Of a stretch of 64,000 nt of DNA, positions 55,570 through 64,000 are shown piece after piece. The stretch spans positions 1,668,001 to 1,732,000 of the forward strand of contig NC_092577.1 in NCBI RefSeq assembly GCF_037975245.1, written 5' to 3'. The stretch is from Apostichopus japonicus (Eukaryota; Echinodermata; Holothuroidea; Aspidochirotida; Stichopodidae). The notes beneath the pieces were generated by a model, which was not told where the DNA came from, searched no databases, and saw nothing but the letters and a program-made list of their open reading frames with translations. Position 1 is the first letter of the stretch, and every line of letters starts with the position of its first letter. The position numbers were made by a program, and so were the translations under genes.

Positions 55570-56918
55570 GTCTAAGGGGAAAGTCCCTCTCCTCTTTTGG
55601 GAATTGCTTGTTTATGAATGCTGGCTAAGATATGAAATTTGCTTTCATGGAAAAAGCTTTGGACTAACTATTATATGTTCAGTAATGCTGCATTCATGAA
55701 AGTTTCTTCATTTTTCCAATTTTTTTAGTCTATATGACAACCCTTAAAAACTATATGATTGTCAATAGCCCCTGAAAGGCCCCAAAATGACCACTGGGAA
55801 AAGTTTACAAAAATAAAATAGGAGGATTGAAGGAGAAACTAAGCCCACTCCCCCTACCACAAGGGGAATCCATTTTGAGGTTTCACGATAGAAGAAAGTT
55901 TCAGTCAGATCTGGTCAGTCAAGTATATTACACTGATCTGCAGTAGGCTGTACTCTGACAATCAAAGACGGTAGCAAAAGTTGTACCAATTATTTGTGCC
56001 AAACTGTGGCTGCTGGAAGTGGTTGGTAAGCACCCCAGCCTTGGCCCCCGAATCATCATTTGACATTAAGAAAGGAAACATTCGAAACCATTTGTAAGTT
56101 CTCTCTGTTCTTGTTTTTTTAATATTTTCATTTTTCTCACCCATTTGTTTATTAGGTTCTTTTTTATTTATCATTTTGTAGCTATTATCCCCACCCCCCC
56201 ACCCCATCCCTTCATCTGAATCATCAGCCACTGTGTCAAAAACAATTACTGATGATATTGAGAGGGTTATAGGCATATATGTTCCAAGGAATATGTGTCC
56301 CTTCAGAGTGAAGATATTATGCCCATACATATGTCACACCTAACTATGCATGTGAGATAACAAAAACAAAACATAGAAATCAGCATCACAGTCTTTGCAC
56401 TTGGCCGACCCGATAAATTATGAATTTGTTTGCCCACAGAGCAGAGGTAAACCTTGAATGTGTGTAAAAATTACCCTCATGTCCGACAGATACAAAGCAT
56501 AACAGGTCATTCCAGGTAGTACATATAACAACTCCCTGGCCGTTCTCCTATCCAATTAGCAAAACACATCTAGCCTACACAGCATTCCACAGTCATTCTA
56601 CAGTGTGATTGAAGTGAAACAATACCGTTGACTGTCTAAAACCCCACACACACTGTGATAACACTTGGTTCATGGCCACCAAACAGTCTGCGGTTGGAAT
56701 ATTTCTCAGATGCAGCTAGATCAATTACCGTGGCAGAACAGCGAGTACATTTGTTATGAGATACCGTAACGTAGCGGGAGTGTAGCGAGAGTTCCAATAA
56801 CAACTCCCTGGTAGTACTGTAGCACTACCATTGTATTATGTATAATGCAGCTTACTGAACGTAGGCCTACATAGGACTATGGCTGATCATAAATTTTGAA
56901 CAAATGTTTCGTACTTAC
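55570..56918. other. No gene recognised; probable intron of P2X7-like gene
   Basis: A minus-strand open stretch at 55962-56330 includes an acceptor-like TTTTTGACACAG near 56240, but its frame does not join the flanking exons and it lacks a donor, so it is not called. The rest shows no feature. Confidence 0.4.
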
Positions 56919-57144
56919 ATCACTGTTACTTGAAACATCAGAACCTCGCTTCTCTTTTGATTGGTTAGTGCATTGTAACTTCTTCGTTCCGCAAGTGCAA
57001 TATTTCGTGCACAATCTTCCCGCTAAGTTTACACGGACATGCGCCACGACCACTGTTCCTACGACAAACATTATTGCAGTTGCAAGACACTGGATCCCTC
57101 CCGTAACGATCACGGGATTCTTTTTCAATTCCAAACGAGCTCAT
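56919..57144 (-). CDS. Cys-rich 5' exon of the P2X7-like gene, with a frame break
   Basis: The ATG at 57144 opens MSSFGIEKESRD and then a Cys-rich motif (CNCNNVCRRNSGRGACPCK). The motif clearly continues as GRLCTKYCTCGTKKLQCTN, but one frame over, so one extra base (or two missing) lies near 57010-57030, beside an AAA run. The exon ends SSNSD with a perfect donor GTAAGT (56918-56913), phase 0, which matches the phase-0 acceptor of the domain exon at 52350. Such CxC-type cysteine clusters bind zinc and occur next to this P2X7-like domain in invertebrate proteins as far as I recall. Either the gene is broken or the base is a sequence error. Confidence 0.6.
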
Positions 57145-57411
57145 ATTTGCTATCAAATAAAAATGCTTTAATCTAAAAAGACGTCTTCGAAATAAAATCC
57201 CAAACGCTAAGTTGCTGCACGAACAATAGTGATGGCTTACAACGGGCGGCGTATTTGTGTTGGGCGGGCGTATCGTAACCTACGTCTGCGAACACTAAAT
57301 TGAGTAGGCCTTATGATCAGATGTTTCATTTACGTAATCATAAGTTTGGAGAAAATAAGAGGGCGTCTGACATTAACTGTTTGGCTGGATTCATTGTGTG
57401 GCCCACAAAGT

Positions 57412-57600
57412 ATTCTTAAACACATCGATTGCAAGTACAACTTTCTCAGGCAAATCATTCCACGGTAATTCACAACCTATAATTAGAAAAAAAGGTATGC
57501 CGAATATTAATCCTACTTTGTAACTTCTGGAGTTTAAGACAATGACCTCTGGTACAACTACTAATATCAGCGAACATGAATCTCCGGTATGATATATCCG
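57412..57600 (-). mobile_element. CR1-like LINE 3' fragment
   Basis: Matches 7795-7925 of the LINE in the ZNF cluster (CAAGTACAACTTTCTCAGGC, GCCGAATATTAATCCTAC). Short and 5'-truncated. Confidence 0.65.
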
Positions 57601-57699
57601 CCCTTGAAATGTTAGAGTTATCATGTTGATAAAGTCCATCTGGTAACATAGTATAACCAGACAGCAAAATTGCAGTTTGGTTTCAATGATACTACATGA

Positions 57700-58830
57700 A
57701 TAATCTAAATCTGAATGGGTTAAGTCGGCAAAAATCCCACTAGAGGAAATAAACGCCAACCGAGCGCTACAAAGAATGAGTAAGAATATAAGTTATTATT
57801 AACAAAACAAGAGTTAGTAAGCTTTTCTTTGGAACAGTCTAGACTAGGTGCATGCACAATATCTGATGGCAAAGCATTCCAATCGTTTAAGTTGCGGGGG
57901 AAAAGGGAATGTTTATATAAATTATTTCTAGCGTAGGGAACTAGGAAGTTAAGATCATGTTTATTTCTTGTGTTAACACTTTTTGTTGGGATTAGCTTGT
58001 CTTTATCAATTGATACAGATTGCATTTGATTTTATAAAGCATTTGAAGACGTGTGTGCTTTCTTGTTTTTGGGCAGGGGCCAATCTAATTTCTCAAGCAT
58101 ATTTGTCACACTGGATTTATAAGAGTAGTCTGCCATACAAAATCTGGCTGCTCTTCTCTGAATAGCTTCTATTTTATCCACATGTATCACACTCAGGCTG
58201 GTGATGGGGGTCCCATACTACTGAAGCATAGTACTGGCCTGACAAGAGTTTTGTATGCTGTAGTTTTAACATCTTTGGGACAGCTTGAGAGGTTACGTTT
58301 TAGAAGGCCAAGAACACGGTTTGCTTTGTTAGTTATGATATTGAAATGTTTATCCCATCTAAATTTGCTATCAATTTCAACGCCAAGGTAAGGATGAGAG
58401 TCAACAACTGTTAAGGGTCGGTTGCACAGGGTGTAGACGGGTGTTTTGTAACATTGTTTAGATGAAATTGTGAGGATGTAGCATTTAGAGGGCTAAAATT
58501 CATTTGCCATTGATTTTGCCATTGTTCTAGTTTATTTAGGTCATCTTGGAGGATTTCTTGATCAGGTTGGTTAGCAATTTTTTTCTATACACAAGGCAAT
58601 CATCAGCAAACAGTCTAACTGTGCTACTGATTTTATCAGGGATGTCGTTTACATATATAAAAGGAACACTTAGGGACCCAAAACAGTGCCTTGGGGTACA
58701 GCAAAAAAACATTGAGATATGATAAACAGTATTCACAATGGCAGCTGATGACCGAAATGGAAACAAGCTATAATTGTATTCAGTATGCAGATAGATCTCT
58801 ACCAAAGACATCAGGATTCTTCTCATGCCT
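57700..58830 (-). mobile_element. Second LINE fragment, RT to ORF2 end
   Basis: Minus-strand, multiply frameshifted. FIYVNDIPD...VRLFADDCLVYRK (about 58570-58660) is the RT catalytic region. Further along are NRVLGLLKRN-like (about 58270-58320) and the ORF end RNKHDLNFLVPYAR, HSLFPRNLNDWNALPSDIV (about 57850-57990). A different, older family from the CR1-like LINE. Confidence 0.75.
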
Positions 58831-59499
58831 CGACAGATATTTTTTTTAAAGTATTCGCCTTACATGGCGACCGTTACTAAAAATCTACTCGCCAAAACAC
58901 AAAATGCACTCGCCGCTAGGATTGCTGTTTAAGTCTCCATAGTTTACAGAACGACAACATCAATACTTTATGTGAGCAAAGGTTAGGCACTTAGGCAGAT
59001 ACATGGTGCTACGTAATTGCACATTGGAAAATTATGTTTCTGTGCAGTATGAAAAGTAAACTTTTTCCACCAAAAATAAGTGATGAACAAAGTAAGGCAT
59101 ATCGCAGAATCAAGCAGCTGGGCCTACTGTAGTGTCTCAAACAATTTAAAGAGAAACATCAGCAAAAAATACATACGAGGATAGCTTGGCCTCTTTTACA
59201 TTAGGGCGACATTTCCCCCAATTAATTATCTTGTCTTATAGCTGTAGATTGGTGCGCGAAAAATATCGCTATTACTCCAATATAATGCCTTTACGCAATA
59301 AAAATCTAAGGTTGAAAGAGCATCTATCTTCCACTCGAAACTGGTGTTGAGTGTAAACAGCAAAATTGTCTGAAAAAAATATATATGCGAATTATGACTG
59401 AGGGCATGTAGGAAATGCCTGGAAAAAAATGGGAGATGTTTGGCCACCTTAAAGGTAGTCAGTATAGGCCCAAAATTATAGCACGCTATAAGAAAGAAA
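58831..59499. other. No gene recognised
   Basis: No coding region, RNA gene or repeat family recognised. Short ORFs only. Confidence 0.4.
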
Positions 59500-59860
59500 C
59501 TAATACAGATCACTGGAGGTCAACCTGAGGTCAAAGGTCACCCAGATGCAGGTCGACTATTGGACTACAATAGCGTATCTCCCAACCTTGACAGACATTT
59601 TGTTCTCATGTTATTTCGAAAATACTGGTTTTTGACCACTAATTGACCTTTGCTGACCCTTGATCACATGACCATTATGTTTGCAAACGTCCACATACCC
59701 CATTTACAACTATTCCCATAATATCAACCATGTCCGACCAGGTCAGTAGGAGTTTCACAAGTTATTGCACACAAAAAACACATTTTGACCATAATTGACC
59801 TTTAGTGACATTGGATCACATAACGTTTTTTTAGGGGAAAGTGCCCCTACCTTATTCATA
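59500..59860. repeat. AGGTCA-rich interspersed repeat, copy 1
   Basis: Starts GGAGGTCAACCTGAGGTCAA, continues with TGACCTTTGCTGACC-type motifs. A related copy lies at 60975-61345. Includes a perfect AGGTCA-A-AGGTCA (DR1) near 59532-59544. Confidence 0.65.
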
Positions 59861-59874
59861 TTGCAATGCACCAT

Positions 59875-60022
59875 CGGTTGACTGTTTTAAGCATCTCTTA
59901 AAACTCATTTATTCCAAAAATTTACAGTGATTTGACTTGCATATTTGTGTACTTGTTTAAGCGCTTTGAGGCCTTTGCATATTAAAAGCGCTCTATAAAT
60001 ATTTGCTTATTATTATTATTAT
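59875..60022 (+). mobile_element. LINE or SINE 3' tail
   Basis: Ends AAGCGCTTTGAGGCC...AAAAGCGCTCTATAAAT and an (ATT)n tail, the same tail module as the SINE at 54490-54793. The upstream part could encode the FKHLLKLIYSKNL-like end of a LINE ORF2. Confidence 0.6.
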
Positions 60023-60974
60023 TAACAACTTGTCCCAATATATCAGCCACGTCAGACTACATGACACAAATTGTTGCAAAAATTAGGATAAATTGGCAGT
60101 TTTTTGCACATAAGCAACCTTGAAGGACCTTGGATGACCTAATGGTTTTTATCAAAACTATTCCCCTTGTGTACAGGCGACTGGGTTGACTCTGGATAGA
60201 CTACGAGGGGCAACCAGGAGCCGGAAGGATTGGAGGATGAAGTCATGGTCATCACCAGGGGTCGGACACGACTCGACGGCACAAGGTGATTCCCCTTGAT
60301 GATGTGAAATCTCTCCTAAATTTGTTATGTGATCCAATGTACACACAATGTTATTGCCAATAAGGTATCAGAACCAACTCTTAGCCCCTCATAACTTGAG
60401 AACTGGGTGTCCAATTGAAAAGCCCTTTTTTGTCTAAGATATACACATTTGAAGTTTTGATAAATCTGGGAAATCCATTAAATATATATGCTTACTATGA
60501 CGTAGAGTGTTGCCCTCATCAAATTTCGTATTTTAGCCATTAATAAAGTATCCCCTTTACAGTAAGTGTAGATAATGTGACGATCCTCTTTTCAAAGAAG
60601 ACATAATATTATTATTTTTAAATCACCTGAGGCAAACAAACCTGTGTTCAGTGTCCTTGAAACAGAGGTTTAACCAGAATGCAAAATGCGTTGAGGTTTC
60701 GATGACTTCAATGCACTAGACTTCTGCTAGTTAGTATAACCAGAACTAGCTGTTACAATAACATTATGGCATGCTAACACAGGTCAGTCTGTACGTGGTT
60801 ATACACACCTCCATCAAAACAATAGGGTTCTTGTACTCAATGTTATGAATCCGCACACCAAGTATTACAAACCAAACCAAATCTCTAAAAACTTCGCACA
60901 TTAAGGTTGCAGAGGAGTCCACTTATCGACAATTTAGATTGGAATATGCCCACGAAACTTCAAAGAATCAACTT
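60023..60974. other. No gene recognised; possible repeat fragment
   Basis: 60175-60300 resembles an interspersed repeat (reverse strand: CCGTCGAGTCGTGTCCGACC), family not certain. The remainder has no feature. Confidence 0.35.
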
Positions 60975-61345
60975 GAAAGAAACTAATACAGGTCACTGGA
61001 GGTCAACCTGAGGTCAAAGGTCACCTAAATGCAGGTCGACTATTGTATTACAAACAATAGCGTAACTCCCAACCTTGATGGACATTTGGTTCTCAAGTTG
61101 TTGCAAAAATACTAGTTTTTTTACCCCTGATTGACCTTTGTTGACATTGGATCACATGACTGTTATGTTTTGAAACAATCTCTTACCCCATTCACAACTA
61201 GTCCACAAATATCAACCATGTGAGACCATGTCAATGGTAGTTTCACAAGTTATTGCCAAAAAACACATTTTGACCCATAATTGACCTTTGGTGACCTTGG
61301 ATCACATCACGTTTTGTTTTAGAAAACGTGCCCCAACTTCATTCA
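60975..61345. repeat. AGGTCA-rich interspersed repeat, copy 2
   Basis: Parallels 59500-59860 block by block (GGAGGTCAACCTGAGGTCAA, then TTGACCTTTGGTGACCTTGG). Copies have diverged by substitutions and small indels. Confidence 0.65.
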
Positions 61346-61864
61346 CAACTTGTCCCAATATATCAGCCATGTCAGACTTGCACTGCATCTATTACACCGC
61401 ACCACCTACATCCTAGGTCAGTGCTGGGTTTCAAATTCGTGGTACCTGTGCAACTTACATCCAACCAGAACTACCAATGATCTACAAATATTTTCTAGAG
61501 AAGGCATGCTTCGGCATTCAAGTGCACTATTCCATCGAAATCACATCAACTCTTTAGCAAAATATCCATACGGATGAGTGACAAGTGTTGCAGAAGCTCT
61601 AGCACTTTTATATATCTATGGTCTGCAAGCAAGCCTTGGAAGACACTGTTACACACACACACATGTATGTAGCTATGTACATAGCAATTCAGGACTTCTA
61701 GCGATACACTTAAATCAATGGGGATATTGTCGCGAGTTCAAATTCATATCTACGGATGCCCATAAGATCATTTTCAATTGTCAATAGGCTCTCCTATTCT
61801 TATGAGGCGAATCGCCCATGTCATCTACTTATAGGCTGGACGATGGGAGATACCGTATATTATG
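61346..61864. other. No gene recognised
   Basis: Short ORFs (61350-61577, 61578-61787) have no recognisable domain or splice context. Confidence 0.4.
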
Positions 61865-62335
61865 AAAAGGTTTTTACAAGTTGACCCCTGGTGACCCTAA
61901 ATGACCTTCGACATTCACCAAAAACGATAGGCTTTTTTGTACTTAATGTGGTCAACCTACATACCAAATATGAAATCAATCCAAGCTTTGCTTCTTGAGA
62001 TATCATGTTTACAAGCTTTTCACTATTTGACCCCTGGTGACCCCAAGTGACCTTTGACCTACACCAAAAACAATAGGCTTCATGTACTAAATGTGGTACT
62101 TCTACATACAAAATATGAGATCAGTCCAAGCTTTGTTTGTTGAGATATCATGTTTACAAGCTTTTCACTATTTGACCCCTGGTGACCTTAAATGACCTCT
62201 GACCTACACCAAAAACAATAGGCTTCTTGTACTCCATAAGGTTCTCCTATGTACCAAATATGAGAACTGTCCAAGCTTCCCTTCTTGAGATATCGTGTTT
62301 AGTGTTTACAAGCTGGGTGTCACAAACGCACGCAC
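61865..62335. repeat. Tandem array of ~120-130-bp TGACCCCTGGTGACC units
   Basis: Three to four units, each with TTTGACCCCTGGTGACC, then TGACCTTTGACCTACACC, AAAAACAATAGGCTT, CAAATATGAGA and TTGAGATATC. Units differ by point changes. No coding potential. Confidence 0.75.
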
Positions 62336-62352
62336 ACACACACACACACGCA
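62319..62352. repeat. CA-dinucleotide microsatellite
   Basis: Interrupted (CA)n, ACGCACGCACACACACACAC, at the end of the tandem array. Confidence 0.85.
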
Positions 62353-62589
62353 TGATTGCAAAGGTTACGATTATCATCGAAACCAAAAAACAAAAGAATA
62401 ACATAACTAAGTTATGCTGTCACTCCCATTACATTACAGTATCAATGTGCATAATTAGTCATAAATGAAACTGGAAAGAGGAAAACTTGCAAAAAGAAGT
62501 TGTAAATAGGTACATCTTTGAAGAATGTTTACTAAATATGCCTACTACTGTAGAGTGATAATGACAATGTTGTTGCTACTGTAGGTGTC
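62353..62589. other. 3' flank of ZNF-F
   Basis: AT-rich, no feature; it does not resemble the flank of the other zinc-finger genes. Confidence 0.5.
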
Positions 62590-62791
62590 CATAGACCTTG
62601 AAGGGTTCTCCCCTATGTGTTCTTACATGCTACCTCAGAGCGCCATATAATGAAAAATGTTGGCCCCAATATTCACATTGATAGGCTTCTATCCTGTATT
62701 TGTACCTTCATGTACCCTCAATTGTCGAAATTCAGCAAATGTTTTCTTACAGTAGTTACACTGATGAGGCTTCTCTCTAGTAAGTGTTCTT
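62590..62791 (-). pseudogene. Decayed zinc-finger modules downstream of ZNF-F
   Basis: Two to three further C2H2 modules, out of frame and degenerate; one linker reads TREKPH and a more distal one contains a stop. Confidence 0.65.
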
Positions 62792-63936
62792 TCATGGCTC
62801 TTCAAAGTAGAAGCTTTGGGGTAAACTTTTTGTCGCAGTAGTTACACTGATAAGGCGTCTCTGATTCTCTCCTGTATGTCTTCTTTCATGTTCCCTCAAA
62901 TTATGAGACAGAGCAAACTTTTTGTCACAGTAGGTACACTGATAAGGCTTCTCTCCTGTATGTGTTCTCTCATGTCTACTCAATTTTCCAGATACAACAA
63001 ACTTTTTCTTGCAGTAGTTACAGTGATAAGGCTTCTCTCCTGTATGTATTCTTTCATGTTCCCTCAAATTTTGAGACAGAGCAAACATTTTCTTGCAGTA
63101 CCTACACTGATAAGGCTTCTCTCCTGTGTGTGTTCTTTCATGGCGCTTCAGATTAGCAGCTTGGCTAAACTTTTTATCACAGAAGTTACACTGATAAGGC
63201 TTCTCTCCTGTATGTGTTCTTTCATGTGTCCTCATTTGTCCAGACTCAGCAAACTTTTTGTCACAGTAGTTACACTGATAAGGCTTCTCTCCTGTATGTG
63301 TTCTTTCATGTCTCCTCAATTTTCCAGGTACAACAAACTTTTTCTCACAGAAGTTACACTGATAAGGCTTCTCTCCTGTATGTGTTCTCTCATGTACCCA
63401 TAATTGTCCATAATGAGCAAACATTTTCTTGCAGTATTTACACTGATAAGGTTTCTCTCCTGTATGTATTCTTTCATGGCTCTTCAGATGAGCAGGTTGG
63501 GTAAACTTTTCATCACAGTAGTTACACTGATAAGGCTTCTCTCCTGTGTGTGTTCTTACATGTCTGTTCAAATGCCAAGATGCAGCAAACTGTTTGCCAC
63601 AGTACTTGCACTGATAAGGCTTCTCTCCTGGATGTGTTTTTGCATGTTTTTTTACACTTCCAGAGTAAGAAAACAGCTTGTTGCCATCACTTCTTTCATC
63701 AGGATTCTCTCCTCTATGAAGTGTACAATTCTCTGTCTGATTTGGTTTCCCTATTATTTGTTTAGTATCGCCAGATGATGATTCTCCATTACTGGCCTCA
63801 TCCTCCAGGCTGAATAGAACATGACATGAGTAGCTATCAACTGGTTCCACAGACTCATTTTCTTCCTTTGTAACATCCTGTTGATGTCCTTGGTGATGTG
63901 AGTGAGCAATGTATCCAGAGGTCAGTCCCTGCAATA
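62792..63936 (-). CDS. ZNF-F: C2H2 zinc-finger protein, last exon (9 fingers)
   Basis: Acceptor CTTAAATTCTCAG ends at 63937, phase 1, as in the other five. The leader is clearly homologous ([20 protein letters not shown], then [10 protein letters not shown]), but VTKE replaces the VKKE motif of the others. The half-finger [15 protein letters not shown] is followed by 9 fingers. Finger helices ([24 protein letters not shown]) differ most from the rest, fitting an older split. A frameshift in the last linker (near 62860) gives a 25-residue non-finger tail. The gene continues beyond the window; the 5' exon is not included. Confidence 0.87.
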
Positions 63937-64000
63937 CTGAGAATTTAAGCAACACATGAGGTGACATAATGACAACAGAAAACAAACTGTTTTAGTGATT

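Noticed and set aside
55962-56330. 122-residue minus-strand ORF as an internal exon of the P2X7-like gene
   Set aside because: The acceptor-like site gives the wrong phase for the flanking exons, no donor is visible, and composition is low-complexity.

Overview
The window looks like metazoan nuclear DNA, most likely from a marine invertebrate deuterostome (echinoderm-like). The evidence is long poly-C2H2 zinc-finger exons behind vertebrate-style 3' splice sites, a P2X7-type cytoplasmic domain exon, a Ty3/gypsy element with a tRNA-Leu primer site, CR1/L2-like LINEs, a tRNA-derived SINE and many small foldback elements. Species assignment is inference. Almost nothing here is conventional single-copy genic DNA.

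Layout. Positions 1-49,100 are a zinc-finger gene cluster built by nested duplication. Five minus-strand C2H2 exons lie here: ZNF-A 3844-5357, ZNF-B 11627-13530, ZNF-C 28237-29735, ZNF-D 36404-38412 and ZNF-E 44276-45969. A sixth, ZNF-F, is at 62792-63936. Each begins at the same phase-1 splice acceptor, encodes the same ~85-residue acidic leader with one degenerate half-finger, then 9-20 C2H2 fingers, and ends by a frameshift or nonsense change inside a longer, decaying finger array. A and C form one subtype; B, D and E another. A higher-order unit of about 15.76 kb (LINE remnant, A-type gene, LINE, B-type gene, foldback elements) is repeated: one copy ends near 25,722, one spans about 25,723-41,480, and a third is shortened so that only E remains.

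A nearly intact Ty3/gypsy LTR retrotransposon (13,859-22,980, LTRs near-identical) sits in the flank of ZNF-B; the unoccupied target is present upstream of ZNF-D and ZNF-E, so it inserted after the duplications. It has gag, a canonical in-register -1 slippery heptamer, protease, RT/RNase H and integrase, with three further frame breaks. In the env position there is an extra ORF coding for two classical C2H2 zinc fingers, preceded by a strong 3' splice site 32 bases after the integrase stop. This is the most unusual feature of the window: a mobile element carrying its own zinc-finger protein, found inside a fast-evolving host zinc-finger cluster.

Positions 49,100-62,590 are mostly gene-poor. 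They hold a probable two-exon minus-strand gene (56919-57144 and 51874-52350) joining a cysteine-rich N-terminus to a P2X7-type C-terminal domain without channel segments, an isolated exon-like domain fragment at 50457, LINE and SINE copies, a hAT-type MITE, and arrays rich in nuclear-receptor half-site sequences.

The zinc-finger genes have only their last exon visible; first exons and promoters were not identified. Finger counts, LTR comparison and duplication boundaries were made by eye and are approximate where stated.
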